Shown: positions 9,878 through 18,516, numbered from the stretch's first letter. The stretch is 64,000 bases of DNA from Betaproteobacteria bacterium (GCA_025363575.1 JANYDM010000003.1:1-64000); one strand, 5' to 3'. A program made the numbers and translations. Notes: generated from the sequence alone by a model not told the origin.

Positions 9878-10531
9878 ATGAAACTGTACGGATTCTGGCG
9901 CTCGCTCGCGACTTACCGCGTGCGCGTGGCACTCGCGTTAAAAGGACTTGATGCCGACGCAGTGTCGATTGATCTGCTGAAAGGCAATCAGCACGATGCC
10001 GCTTACAAGGCGGTCAATCCGCAAAGCGTCGTGCCTGCGCTGGTGATCGATGACGGGCCGCCATTGTTTCAATCGATGGCGATACTCGAATACCTCGATG
10101 AGGCGCATCCTCAACCGCCGCTGCTGCCGAAAGACGCCCGCGGACGCGCGCGCGTGCGCGGGCTTGCGCAGATCGTCGTCAGCGACGGTCATCCGCTCAT
10201 CGTGCCGCGTATCCGCGTTTACATGGAAAAGGAACTGAAGCTCGACGAGGCGACGCGCAATCGCTGGCTCGCGCACTGGTCCCTGAAGGCGCTCGAAGCG
10301 GTCGAAGGCCATCTCGCGAAGGAAAAAGAGAGCGGGCTTTTTTGCCACGGCGACGACATAACCATTGCCGATATCTGCGTGGCGTCGCAAGTGATAGGCG
10401 CGAAGAATTATTTCAATTGCGACGTCTCGGGGGTGCCGACCGTGATGCGCGTGTTCGACGAGTGTATGAAGAACCCCGCGTTCGACCGCGCGCTGCCACA
10501 GAATCAGCCGGACGCGAATACGGCGCATTAA
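9878..10531 (+). CDS. Zeta-class glutathione S-transferase/maleylacetoacetate isomerase-like protein
   Basis: A protein of 217 residues. The thioredoxin-like half has NPQSVVPALVIDDG and QSMAILEYLDE (glutathione gamma-glutamyl contacts), and the helical half has ITIADICVASQV. Overall length and order match maleylacetoacetate isomerase (MaiA), which uses glutathione to isomerise maleyl- to fumaryl-acetoacetate or -pyruvate in aromatic degradation. However, the zeta signature SSCxxR is replaced: residues 8-16 read RSLATYRVR, so only one serine of the Ser-Ser-Cys triad remains. The isomerase call is therefore uncertain. It sits 16 bp after the CocE gene. Confidence 0.75.
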   Translation: MKLYGFWRSLATYRVRVALALKGLDADAVSIDLLKGNQHDAAYKAVNPQSVVPALVIDDGPPLFQSMAILEYLDEAHPQPPLLPKDARGRARVRGLAQIVVSDGHPLIVPRIRVYMEKELKLDEATRNRWLAHWSLKALEAVEGHLAKEKESGLFCHGDDITIADICVASQVIGAKNYFNCDVSGVPTVMRVFDECMKNPAFDRALPQNQPDANTAH

Positions 10532-10579
10532 GCAGGATTCGGTATAAGCTAAACGTAATAACCAGAAGGAGGAGAACAC

Positions 10580-11827
10580 ATGACCATCGATCGCAGGCGT
10601 TTCATGCAGGCTGCCGGCGCGGGTATTGGCGTTTCGGCATTGGGGTTACCGGCGCTCGCGCGCGCACAGGGGGCGCCGATCAAGCTCGGCCTGATGACGG
10701 TCAAGACCGGGCCGCTCGCCTCCGGCGGCATTGACATGGAGAAAGCGCTGATTATGTATTTGCGCGAACGCAACTACATGATGGCCGGCCGCAAGATCGA
10801 GTTGTTCGTCGCCGACAGCGCCGGCAATCCGGCTCAAGCCAAAGCGAAGACGCAGGAACTCGTCGAGAAAGACCGCATCAACGTCATGATCGGGCCGCTT
10901 GCGGCCGGCGAGGCGCTGGCGACGGACGACTACATACGCGAGCAGCAGTTGCCGACGCTGTCGGTTGCCGCGGCCGAGGACATGACGCAGCGCAAACCCA
11001 ACCCGTGGTTCGTGCGCGGCACCTCGACGTCGTCGCAGTGCGCGCATCCGCTCGCCGACTATTGCTACAAGACGCTCAAGTACCGGCGTATGGCGGTGAT
11101 CGCGGACGACATTCCTTACGGCCACGAAATGTGCGCGGGCTTCCAGCGCGTGTTCGAGGAACTCGGCGGCAAGATCGTGCAGAAAATGTTCCCGCCGCTG
11201 ACCGTGCCCGATTACGGCACCTTCCTCGCGCAATTGAAGACCAACATCGACGGCGTCTTCCTCGGTTTCGCCGGCTCCAACGGTTTTCGCTACGTGCGCC
11301 AGTTCAATGAGTACGGGCTGCGCGGCAAAGTCAACATCGTCGGCGGCATGACCGCGCTCGACGAGGCGGTGCTGCGCAACATGAAGATCGAGGCGCTCGG
11401 CATCGTTACGACGTGCTGGTACTCGGCCAAGCTCGAGAATCCGCTCAACCAGAAGTTCGCTGCGGCGTTTCGCGCCGAGGCGGGCTACGACCCGGGTTTT
11501 TACGCGGCGGCTACCTACGTCGAAGCCGCGGTACTCGAAAACGCGCTGAACGCGATCAAGGGCAGCATCGAGAGCAAGCCGGCGTTCATGAAGGCGCTGC
11601 GCGCGAGCAAAACCGACACCGTGCGCGGGCGCGTCGCATTCGACCAGTACGGCAATGTGGTCGGCAACGTTTACATCCGCAAAGTCGAGCGCGAGGAGGG
11701 CAGGCTCGTCAACACGGTGATCCAGACTTATCCGAACGTGAGCCAGTTCTGGACTTACAAGCCGGAAGAGTTTCTGAAAAACCCGGTGTATTCGCGCGAT
11801 TATCCGCCGGCGAAAAATCTCGAGTAA
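10580..11827 (+). CDS. Branched-chain-amino-acid-type ABC transporter substrate-binding protein (cluster 1)
   Basis: A periplasmic type I receptor of 415 residues. It has a Tat-type leader (DRRRFMQAAGAG, cleaved near ARAQG). The mature domain begins IKLGLMTVKTGPLASGG. The PAQAKAKTQELVEKD and NVMIGPLAAGEAL blocks are typical of LivK-like receptors that have diverged to bind aromatic acids, amides or other non-amino-acid ligands. A GAAGGAGGAG site precedes the ATG. It is followed, after a palindromic repeat, by genes for two permeases and two ATPases, so it is the receptor of that transporter. Its closest relative in the window is the orphan receptor at 18605. Confidence 0.9.
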   Translation: MTIDRRRFMQAAGAGIGVSALGLPALARAQGAPIKLGLMTVKTGPLASGGIDMEKALIMYLRERNYMMAGRKIELFVADSAGNPAQAKAKTQELVEKDRINVMIGPLAAGEALATDDYIREQQLPTLSVAAAEDMTQRKPNPWFVRGTSTSSQCAHPLADYCYKTLKYRRMAVIADDIPYGHEMCAGFQRVFEELGGKIVQKMFPPLTVPDYGTFLAQLKTNIDGVFLGFAGSNGFRYVRQFNEYGLRGKVNIVGGMTALDEAVLRNMKIEALGIVTTCWYSAKLENPLNQKFAAAFRAEAGYDPGFYAAATYVEAAVLENALNAIKGSIESKPAFMKALRASKTDTVRGRVAFDQYGNVVGNVYIRKVEREEGRLVNTVIQTYPNVSQFWTYKPEEFLKNPVYSRDYPPAKNLE

Positions 11828-11975
11828 TTCAAAAACATTCGCCACAGAGGGCACAGAGAACACAGAGGAAAAACAAATAAAAATCCCTGCGCGCAGGATT
11901 CATGTTTTTTGAATTTCTCTGTTCTTTCTGTGTCCTCTGTGGCCGGGCTTTTGATTTTTGAATTTTTGAGATGAG
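11826..11975. repeat. Intergenic inverted repeat of the CACAGAGG type
   Basis: The left arm GCCACAGAGGGCACAGAG (from 11841) and the right arm CTGTGTCCTCTGTGGC (ending near 11943) are inverted copies. Outer AATTCAAAAA and TTTTTGAATT words extend the symmetry. It lies between the receptor gene and its first permease gene, where it could lower downstream expression by forming a long hairpin. Confidence 0.75.
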
Positions 11976-12014
11976 TTCTGACTCACCCAATCGCCACGCT
12001 AACGCTCACCACGC

Positions 12015-12878
12015 ATGCAATTCTGGATCATACAGACGCTGAACAGCCTTGCCCTCGGCGGGCTGCTGTTCCTGTTGTCCGCCGGTTTCTCGCTGATCTT
12101 CGGCGTGATGCGCATCGCGAACCTCACGCACGGCGCGCTGTTCATGCTTGGCGCGTACGTGGGCGTGACGATATTGCGGTACGTGCCTAACCTGTGGGCT
12201 GCCGCGCTGCTCGGCGGGCTCGTGGTCGCGCTGTTCGGCGGGCTGCTCGAGCGCTTCATTCTGCGCGCGCTCGCCGGCAACGCGCTCGGGCAGGTGCTGG
12301 TCACCCTCGGCTTCGCTTTCATCATCGCCGATTTTTGCCTCGTCGTTTGGGGGGGCGATCCGATTCCGGTGCCGACGCCTGAATATCTGCAGCATCCGCT
12401 GGTCGTGATGGGCGTCGCTTTTCCCAGCTACCGGCTGGTCGTAATCGTTATTGCGGCGGTCACCGCAATTGCACTTTATCTCTTGATGGAGCGCACGCGG
12501 CTGGGCGCGATGATACGCGCGGGTGTCGACGACATGCAGATGGCGCGCGCCGTCGGCATCCCGGTGTCGAAATTGTTCACCATCGTGTTCTGCCTCGGCG
12601 CCGGACTCGCCGGCGCGGGCGGCGTGATCGGCGGGCCGATACTGTCGGCGTACCCGGGATTGGACGCCGACATGCTGCCGCTTGCGCTGATCGTCGTGAT
12701 ATTGGGCGGCGTCGGCAGTCTTATCGGCGCATTTGTCGGCAGCTTCATTATCGGCTTCATCTACACGTTCGGCACTGCGCTGCTACCCGATCTCGCGTAC
12801 GTGATCTTGTTTCTGCCGATGATTGTCGTGATCGCGTTCCGGCCGCGCGGGTTGTTCGGAAAGCAAATAACGCAATGA
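12015..12878 (+). CDS. livH: LivH-type ABC transporter permease (cluster 1)
   Basis: A membrane protein of 287 residues with about eight hydrophobic segments. The conserved LivH block IFGVMRIANLTHGALFMLGAY lies near residue 30, and the C-terminal GGVGSLIGAFVGS loop, which contacts the ATPase, is present. It forms the membrane channel together with the LivM-type partner, whose start codon overlaps this stop by 4 bp. No strong Shine-Dalgarno is visible upstream of the ATG, which lies downstream of the palindromic repeat. Confidence 0.92.
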   Translation: MQFWIIQTLNSLALGGLLFLLSAGFSLIFGVMRIANLTHGALFMLGAYVGVTILRYVPNLWAAALLGGLVVALFGGLLERFILRALAGNALGQVLVTLGFAFIIADFCLVVWGGDPIPVPTPEYLQHPLVVMGVAFPSYRLVVIVIAAVTAIALYLLMERTRLGAMIRAGVDDMQMARAVGIPVSKLFTIVFCLGAGLAGAGGVIGGPILSAYPGLDADMLPLALIVVILGGVGSLIGAFVGSFIIGFIYTFGTALLPDLAYVILFLPMIVVIAFRPRGLFGKQITQ

Positions 12879-13804
12879 AGCACGCCGGCTGGTGGGTGTT
12901 GCTGCTCGCAACAGTAGCGTTGCCGTTCGCGGCCGGCGAGTACTACGTCAATTTCGCCAGCCAGATTTTCATCGCGGTGATATTTGCGGCGAGCCTCAAC
13001 CTGCTGGTTGGCTATGGCGGCCTGCCGTCGCTCGGTCACGCGGCCTATCTCGGCGTCGCCGCGTACTTATCGGCGTGGCTCTATCTCAAGTATGGCCTCG
13101 CGCACTGGATGATCGCGCCGCTGACACTGATCGCGACGACGGTCATGGCGGGATTGTTCGGACTTATCTCATTGCGCGCGACCGGCCTCGGGTTTCTGAT
13201 GCTGACTCTCGCGCTGTCGCAGGTGCTGTGGGGCACCGCCTACCGCTGGGTCGCGGTGACCGAAGGCGACAATGGCCTGCGCGGTCTTACGCGTCCGGCG
13301 CCGTTCGGCGTGAGCTTGGACCAGCCGGTGGCGTTTTATTTTTTCGCGCTGGCAGTCACGGTGATCGCGCTGTGGTTTATGGCGCGCTTCGTCGGCTCGC
13401 CCTTCGGCGCGGCGCTGAAAGGCGCGCGCGACCAGGCGCGGCGCATGAGCGCGCTCGGCCACGACGTGTGGCTGATTCGCTGGATCACTTTCGTCTACGC
13501 CGGATTCTGGGGCGCGGTGTCGGGACTCCTGTTCGTGTACTACCATAAGTACATACACCCGGCGTCGCTGTCGCTCACGAGCTCGGCCGAAGGCCTGATC
13601 GGCGTGATCGCGGGCGGTTCCGGCACGCTCGCCGGTCCGCTGATAGGCGCTGCGATCGTGATGGTGCTGAAGAACTACGTGTCGGCGTACATCGAGCGCT
13701 GGAATATGCTGCTCGGTTTCGTGTTCGTGGTCATCGTCATCTTTATGCCAGACGGGCTCGTGCCCGGCGTGCGCCGGCTATGGGCACGCTGGCGAAAACC
13801 ATGA
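12875..13804 (+). CDS. livM: LivM-type ABC transporter permease (cluster 1)
   Basis: A membrane protein of 309 residues. It carries the LivM signature GYGGLPSLGHAAYLGVAAY and the cytoplasmic RDQARRMSALGHD loop that couples to the ATPase, followed by the GGSGTLAGPLIGA segment. It starts in an ATGA overlap with the upstream permease gene and ends in another ATGA overlap with the ATPase gene, so the three are translationally coupled. It would form a heterodimeric channel with the LivH-type partner. Confidence 0.92.
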   Translation: MKHAGWWVLLLATVALPFAAGEYYVNFASQIFIAVIFAASLNLLVGYGGLPSLGHAAYLGVAAYLSAWLYLKYGLAHWMIAPLTLIATTVMAGLFGLISLRATGLGFLMLTLALSQVLWGTAYRWVAVTEGDNGLRGLTRPAPFGVSLDQPVAFYFFALAVTVIALWFMARFVGSPFGAALKGARDQARRMSALGHDVWLIRWITFVYAGFWGAVSGLLFVYYHKYIHPASLSLTSSAEGLIGVIAGGSGTLAGPLIGAAIVMVLKNYVSAYIERWNMLLGFVFVVIVIFMPDGLVPGVRRLWARWRKP

Positions 13805-14541
13805 TTGCCGCGCTCGACATTCGCGGACTCAAGAAATCGTTCGGCGGCTTGCCCGCGACGAACGACGTGTCGCTGACGGTCATGCCGGGCGAGCGCCGCC
13901 TCATCATCGGGCCCAATGGCGCGGGCAAGACGACGCTCTTCAACCTGATTGCGGGGGACTTGAAGCGCGACGCCGGCACGATTCATCTCTTCGGCGAAGA
14001 AGTGCAGCGCATGCGGCCGCACCGGCGCGCGCAGCGCGGCCTCGCGCGCACCTACCAGATCATCACGCTGTTCGCGCACGACACGCTCGAGCACAACGTC
14101 GCGCTGTCGCTGCTCGGCATGACCAGAGCGCGCTGGAACATGTTTGCGCCGCTCGACGGGCAAGCACATCTGTATGCGGAAGCGCGCGCGGTGCTCGCGC
14201 GGGTCGGACTCGAGCACCTTGCCGGACGGCCGTTGAGCGCCGTGTCGTACGGCGAGAAGCGCCGCGTCGAGATCGCGATGGCGCTCGCGCAGAAGCCGAA
14301 GGTGCTCCTGCTCGACGAGCCGCTGGCGGGATTGTCGCGCGAGGAGCGCGGCGCGATCAGCCAGCTCATCGCGGCTATTCCGCGCGAAACCACCGTCGTC
14401 ATGATCGAGCATGACATGGACACGGCGCTCGACCTCGCCGAGAACATCACGGTCCTGCATTACGGCAGCGTGATCGTCGAAGGCACGCGCAGCGCGGTCG
14501 TCGCCGATCCGAAAACACGCGAGGTTTATCTTGGAAAATGA
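13801..14541 (+). CDS. livG: LivG-type ABC transporter ATPase (cluster 1)
   Basis: An ATP-binding subunit of 246 residues. Walker A is GPNGAGKTT, the signature region is SYGEKRRVEIAMALA (LivG-type SYGEKRR), and Walker B is VLLLDEPLAGLS, with the switch histidine in MIEHDMD. I place the start at 13801, where ATG overlaps the permease stop (ATGA). An in-frame ATG 21 bases earlier would need a longer overlap. The gene ends inside the first unit of a 13-bp tandem repeat that separates it from the second ATPase gene. Confidence 0.92.
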   Translation: MIAALDIRGLKKSFGGLPATNDVSLTVMPGERRLIIGPNGAGKTTLFNLIAGDLKRDAGTIHLFGEEVQRMRPHRRAQRGLARTYQIITLFAHDTLEHNVALSLLGMTRARWNMFAPLDGQAHLYAEARAVLARVGLEHLAGRPLSAVSYGEKRRVEIAMALAQKPKVLLLDEPLAGLSREERGAISQLIAAIPRETTVVMIEHDMDTALDLAENITVLHYGSVIVEGTRSAVVADPKTREVYLGK

Positions 14542-14615
14542 GCTTGGCAAATGAGCTTGGCAATTGAGCTTGGCAATTGAGCTTGGAGAATGAGCTTGGA
14601 GAATGAGCTTGCCAC
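14538..14615 (+). repeat. 13-bp tandem repeat, six units, spanning the livG stop and livF start
   Basis: Units of ATGAGCTTGGCAA or close variants (TTGAGCTTGGCAA, TTGAGCTTGGAGA, ATGAGCTTGGAGA) start at 14538, 14551, 14564, 14577, 14590 and 14603. The livG stop codon lies in the first unit. The last unit supplies the livF ATG. The livG end itself (CTTGGAAA just before 14538) looks like the seed of the expansion. Confidence 0.9.
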
Positions 14616-15328
14616 CTGAGGACGCTTTAACGCTCAGCGGCATCAACGCGCTCTATGGCGACAGCCACGTGCTGCACGGCGTGTCGTTCGCGGTGCGGCC
14701 CGGCCGCGTGCTGGCGCTTCTCGGGCGCAACGGCGCGGGCAAAACCACGTGCATGAGCACCATCATCGGGTTTCTGCAGCCGCGCGACGGCGACATTCGC
14801 TTTTTCGGCGAACCGATCACGCGCCTGCCGCCCGAGGCAATTTCGCGCAAGGGCATCGGCTTCGTGCCGCAAGGGAGGCGCATTTTCCCGACGCTCACCG
14901 TGCGCGAAAATCTGCTTGTCGCGCAGCAATCGCGGAGCACGGTCGACAAGCCGTGGACGCTGGCGCGCGTATGCGAACTGTTTCCGCGCCTCGCGGAGCG
15001 TCTCGAACAGCATGCAGGCTCGTTGTCCGGCGGCGAGCAGCAGATGCTCGCAATCGGCCGCGCATTGATGGGCAATCCGCGCCTTCTGCTGATGGACGAA
15101 CCGTCCGAAGGACTGGCGCCGCTGATCGTCGCCGAAGTCGGGCGCACGATCGCGCGCCTGAAGGCGGAAGGCCAGTCCATCGTGCTCGTCGAGCAGAACA
15201 TCAAGCTTGCATTCGATCTCGCCGACGACGTTGTCATGCTGAATACCGGGCGCGTCGTATTTGCCGGCGCCGCCAGCGAGGTGCGCGACAACGAGGCGCT
15301 GATTACCCAGCACCTCGGAGTTTTTTAG
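14603..15328 (+). CDS. livF: LivF-type ABC transporter ATPase (cluster 1)
   Basis: An ATP-binding subunit of 241 residues. Walker A is GRNGAGKTT, the ABC signature is LSGGEQQMLAIGRAL, and Walker B is LLLMDEPSEGLAP, followed by LVEQNIKLAF. These are all LivF hallmarks; it would pair with the LivG-type subunit. The start is uncertain. The ATG at 14603 is part of a 13-bp tandem repeat and has only a badly spaced GGAGA, whereas a TTG at 14609 has that GGAGA at 6-base spacing. Upstream ATG copies in the repeat are out of frame or meet stops. The domain itself is intact. Confidence 0.9.
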   Translation: MSLPPEDALTLSGINALYGDSHVLHGVSFAVRPGRVLALLGRNGAGKTTCMSTIIGFLQPRDGDIRFFGEPITRLPPEAISRKGIGFVPQGRRIFPTLTVRENLLVAQQSRSTVDKPWTLARVCELFPRLAERLEQHAGSLSGGEQQMLAIGRALMGNPRLLLMDEPSEGLAPLIVAEVGRTIARLKAEGQSIVLVEQNIKLAFDLADDVVMLNTGRVVFAGAASEVRDNEALITQHLGVF

Positions 15329-15374
15329 TACAGACTGTGAGAACATGATTGAATAGTTGCTGGATGCTGATGTA

Positions 15375-15451
15375 ATGGGTGATGAGTTATGAGCGATGGG
15401 TGATGGGCTACGATTTAAGGACCCGTTCCCCATACCCCGTTCCCCCATTAC
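15375..15451. repeat. Low-complexity intergenic repeat words between livF and the amidohydrolase gene
   Basis: Two ATGGGTGATGRG words (15375 and 15396) are followed by two CCCGTTCCCC words (15422-15451). This resembles degenerate spacer repeats rather than a gene. I see no promoter that I can defend in the 156-bp gap. Confidence 0.5.
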
Positions 15452-15484
15452 CGGTTCATCGATTTTAAGACGAGGAAATTACCT

Positions 15485-16633
15485 ATGATGTTCACCTGCA
15501 CCCCCGGCTGTACCGATGTCGCGCATCGCCATCGTCCCTCGCTGTTTCTGCGCAAGGGCGCGACTAAAACCGCCGCCAAGACGCGTCCGGCCGCTGCGCC
15601 GGCCAAGGTCGTGCGCGACCGCAAGGGCCGCAGCTTGCGCATCGACCTGCACTGCCATTATCTGAACCCGGCGATCAACGCGAAAGTCGGGCACCTCAAC
15701 GCGAGTCAGTTCGAGCCGTCCGGGGTGTTCGCCAATGCGCTGACGAAAGAAGTGAACGTCAAGCAGATAAAAGATCGCGGGCCTATGCTCTCGACGATCG
15801 AAGTGCGGCTGAAAGACATGGACCGCATGGGCATCGATATCCAGGCGGTGTGCCCGGCGCCCAACCAGTGCATCTACTGGAGCGAGCCGGATTTCGGCCG
15901 CGAACTCGCGCGCATGGCGAACGATCGCCTCGCCGAGATCGCCGCGACATGGCCCGAGCGTTTCGTCGTGATGGGCACGGTGCCGTTGCAGAACGCGGAG
16001 ATGGCGGTCGCGGAACTCGAATACTGCGTGAACAAGCTCGGCATGCGCGGCGTCGAGATCCTGCCGAACGTCAACGGCAAAGATTTGACGGACCCGAGTC
16101 TCGGCTTGGAAAAATTCTTCGCCAAGGCGCAGGAGCTCGACATCGTGGTTTTCATGCACCCGCTGGGCTACACGCAGGGGGAGCGGCTGATGGACCATTA
16201 CTTCAACAACGTGATCGGCAATCCGCTGGAGACGACGGTCGCCGCGAGCCACCTCATATTCGACGGCGTGATGGAGCGCAATCCGAAACTTAAAGTCGTG
16301 CTGCCGCACTCGGGCGGTTACCTCGCGCATTACTGGGCGCGCATGGACCACGCGCACCGCGCGCGACCCGACTGCCGCGTCATCATCAAGAAAGCGCCGT
16401 CGAGCTATTTGAAGAAGTTTTACTTCGACACCATCACGTTCGACACCCAGATGCTGGGCCACCTCATCGCCAAGTATGGCCCCGACCACGTCGTGCTCGG
16501 CACCGACTACCCATTCGACATGGGCGAAGACAACCCGGTGAAGCTGATCGAAAGCGTGCCGCGGCTATCGCGCGCGGACAAGGACAAAATCATGGGCGGT
16601 AATGCGGCGCGGTTGCTGAAGATCAAGCGCTGA
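15485..16633 (+). CDS. ACMSD-like amidohydrolase/decarboxylase
   Basis: A metal-dependent TIM-barrel protein of 382 residues. After a basic, Ala-rich N-terminal extension of about 50 residues, the barrel starts with the HxH metal site in IDLHCHYLNP. Later blocks are MGTVPLQNAEMAV, the metal-binding His of VVLPHSGGYLAHY, and the Asp of LGTDYPFDMGEDNP. The aminocarboxymuconate-semialdehyde decarboxylase (ACMSD) family contains non-oxidative decarboxylases and hydrolases of aromatic or dicarboxylic acids. Its place directly after a transporter and before an NHL protein suggests that it processes the imported compound. A second member of the family is at 62464. Confidence 0.85.
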   Translation: MMFTCTPGCTDVAHRHRPSLFLRKGATKTAAKTRPAAAPAKVVRDRKGRSLRIDLHCHYLNPAINAKVGHLNASQFEPSGVFANALTKEVNVKQIKDRGPMLSTIEVRLKDMDRMGIDIQAVCPAPNQCIYWSEPDFGRELARMANDRLAEIAATWPERFVVMGTVPLQNAEMAVAELEYCVNKLGMRGVEILPNVNGKDLTDPSLGLEKFFAKAQELDIVVFMHPLGYTQGERLMDHYFNNVIGNPLETTVAASHLIFDGVMERNPKLKVVLPHSGGYLAHYWARMDHAHRARPDCRVIIKKAPSSYLKKFYFDTITFDTQMLGHLIAKYGPDHVVLGTDYPFDMGEDNPVKLIESVPRLSRADKDKIMGGNAARLLKIKR

Positions 16634-16651
16634 GCTAGGGACATCACGTAA

Positions 16652-17728
16652 ATGAAAACATGCTTGCTTGTCAGGATGGGAATGCACGCGATGGTGGCGA
16701 TCGCGGCCGGATTTATTTGTTCGCCGTCGTCGTTAGCGCAGACGGGTGCGCCGAAATATGAGCCCGACCTTACGTGGCCGAAGCCGTTGCCGGACCGCTG
16801 GGTGCTCGGCGGGTTGGGCGGCGTGTGCGTGGATGCGCAGGACCATGTGTTCATACTCAACCGGCAAGACGTGCCCGAGGGCGATCTAAATGCCGGCAAG
16901 CTCGCCCCGCCAATCATCGAGTTCGATCCCGCGGGCAACGTCGTGCATTCGTGGGGCGATCTCAAAGTGCTGGATCCGCGCCTGCATTCCTGTCATCTCG
17001 ACAAAGAAGGAAATTTCTGGGTCGCGAGCGCGCCTTCCGCCATGGTGCAGAAATACACGCACGATGGTGGCAAGCTGCTGCTGCAGATCGGCCAGAAAGG
17101 CGTTTACGATTCGTCCGACGGTAGCGAGAAAGGCAAGCCGCTCAATTCGTCCGCAGCACGTTTTCTGATGCCGTCGTCCATCTACGTCGACCGCCAGAAT
17201 GGCGATGTTTACATTGCCGACGGCGAAGCCGTGAAAAGCAACCGCCGCGTGGCGGTGATGGACAAGAACGGAAAGTTCCTGCGTCAGTGGCTGCCCGAAA
17301 ACATGGGCGAGGTGCATTGCCTGACCATCGCGAACGATCAGGACGTCTACGTATGCAACCGCCGCGGGTCGAAAATCCACGTGTACGATAAGGTGGGCAT
17401 CCTCAAACGCGTCATCGAAGTGCCGTGGCAACCCTACACGCCGCCGGCCGACGGCAAGCGCGTGGAGACCGGCGGTTCGGCTGTCGCGATCGATTTCTCT
17501 CCCGATGCGAATCAGCGGCTGATCTTCGTCGTCAACCAGAACAATTCGCAGATCGAAATCATCGACCGCATGTCCGGCAAACATCTGGGCAGCTTCGGCC
17601 GGCCCGGCGCATTTCCCGGCGAGTTCGTGCAGGCGCACGGCATCGCGGTGGATTCGAAAGGCAACGTCTATGTCGCCGAGAACCGCGGCCGGCGTATACA
17701 CAAATTCAAACCCGCCGGCGCGAATTAG
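16652..17728 (+). CDS. Exported NHL-repeat beta-propeller protein
   Basis: A protein of 358 residues with a Sec signal peptide ending near SSLAQ. Repeated blades include GVCVDAQDHVFILNRQD, HLDKEGNFWVAS, SIYVDRQNGDVYIADGE and GIAVDSKGNVYVAENRGRRIHKF. Such propellers resemble peptidyl-glycine amidating lyase-like or 6-bladed TolB-like proteins; activity is unknown. It lies 18 bp after the amidohydrolase and is the last gene of the plus-strand run starting at 8116. It ends 2 bp before the convergent alpha/beta-hydrolase gene. Confidence 0.82.
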   Translation: MKTCLLVRMGMHAMVAIAAGFICSPSSLAQTGAPKYEPDLTWPKPLPDRWVLGGLGGVCVDAQDHVFILNRQDVPEGDLNAGKLAPPIIEFDPAGNVVHSWGDLKVLDPRLHSCHLDKEGNFWVASAPSAMVQKYTHDGGKLLLQIGQKGVYDSSDGSEKGKPLNSSAARFLMPSSIYVDRQNGDVYIADGEAVKSNRRVAVMDKNGKFLRQWLPENMGEVHCLTIANDQDVYVCNRRGSKIHVYDKVGILKRVIEVPWQPYTPPADGKRVETGGSAVAIDFSPDANQRLIFVVNQNNSQIEIIDRMSGKHLGSFGRPGAFPGEFVQAHGIAVDSKGNVYVAENRGRRIHKFKPAGAN

Positions 17729-17730
17729 CG

Positions 17731-18507
17731 TCAGGCCAGAAACGCTTCGACCGCCTGAACAAAAACCTCCGGCTTTTCGAGCTGGGGGCAATGCCCGCAC
17801 TCGGGTATCTCCATGAATCCGGCGCCGGCGATTCCCTTTGCAAGTTCGCGCGCAAGCGGGGCGGGCGTTGCGCCGTCGAGCGCGCCGACCATCACGAATG
17901 CCGGGTTGCGGATCCCGGCGAGCAGCGGCGTGAGATCGACGCGGGATAATGCGAGGCAAGCGCGGCTGAAGCACGCGGAATCGGCTTTCGCGAGCACTGC
18001 TTTGCGCTCGGCGACGAGTTCCGCATTCGCGGCGACAAACGCGGGCGGGAACATGCGGCTGATCGCCGCATCGAGCACCGCTGTCATGCCCTGTTGCTTC
18101 ACGCGCTCTGCCATCGCACGCAGCGGCTCCTTGCCCGCGGGCGGAAAAGTGGCGAGCGAATCGGCGATAAACAGCTTGTCGAATGTTGCGCCGTGGCGGC
18201 ACGCTAGCGCAATGGCGATAAAGCCGCCGAGCCCGTTGCCGAGCACGTCGGTTTCCCGCGGCAGTTTCAGCGCGCGCAGTAAACCGGCAATGTGATCGGC
18301 GTAGTCTTCGACGCTTGTGCCGTGCGGCACGGAAGCGCCATACCCCGGCAGATTGACAAGCGTCACGCGGTGTTTTTTTGCGAGCTCAGGCACGACGCGC
18401 TCGAATGCCGTGCGGTCCGCGAGCAGCGAGTGCAACAGGACGAGGTCGCGGCCGCTGCCGGTTTGCGCGATGTCGACTGCGACGCCGTTGACTTGGATGA
18501 TGGACAT
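17731..18507 (-). CDS. Alpha/beta-hydrolase-fold protein lacking the nucleophilic serine
   Basis: A protein of 258 residues, start chosen at MSIIQVNGV. The fold is clear: LVLLHSLLADRTAF oxyanion loop, VNLPGYGASVPHG, and the C-terminal VMVGALDGATP (acid) and PECGHCPQLEKP (His). At the nucleophile elbow, however, the sequence reads DVLGNGLGGFIA, so Gly stands where Ser of GxSxG is expected. It is therefore either a non-hydrolytic member of the fold (lyase, binding protein, cofactor-free oxygenase) or an inactive enzyme. It is about 100 bp downstream of the receptor gene at 18605 on the same strand. Confidence 0.8.
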   Translation of the reverse strand: MSIIQVNGVAVDIAQTGSGRDLVLLHSLLADRTAFERVVPELAKKHRVTLVNLPGYGASVPHGTSVEDYADHIAGLLRALKLPRETDVLGNGLGGFIAIALACRHGATFDKLFIADSLATFPPAGKEPLRAMAERVKQQGMTAVLDAAISRMFPPAFVAANAELVAERKAVLAKADSACFSRACLALSRVDLTPLLAGIRNPAFVMVGALDGATPAPLARELAKGIAGAGFMEIPECGHCPQLEKPEVFVQAVEAFLA

Positions 18508-18516
18508 GGAAAAATA

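Noticed and set aside
10646..11863. A 405-codon minus-strand frame opposite the cluster 1 receptor gene
   Set aside because: Composition is that of an antisense shadow, and the opposite strand has a leader, ribosome site and family motifs.
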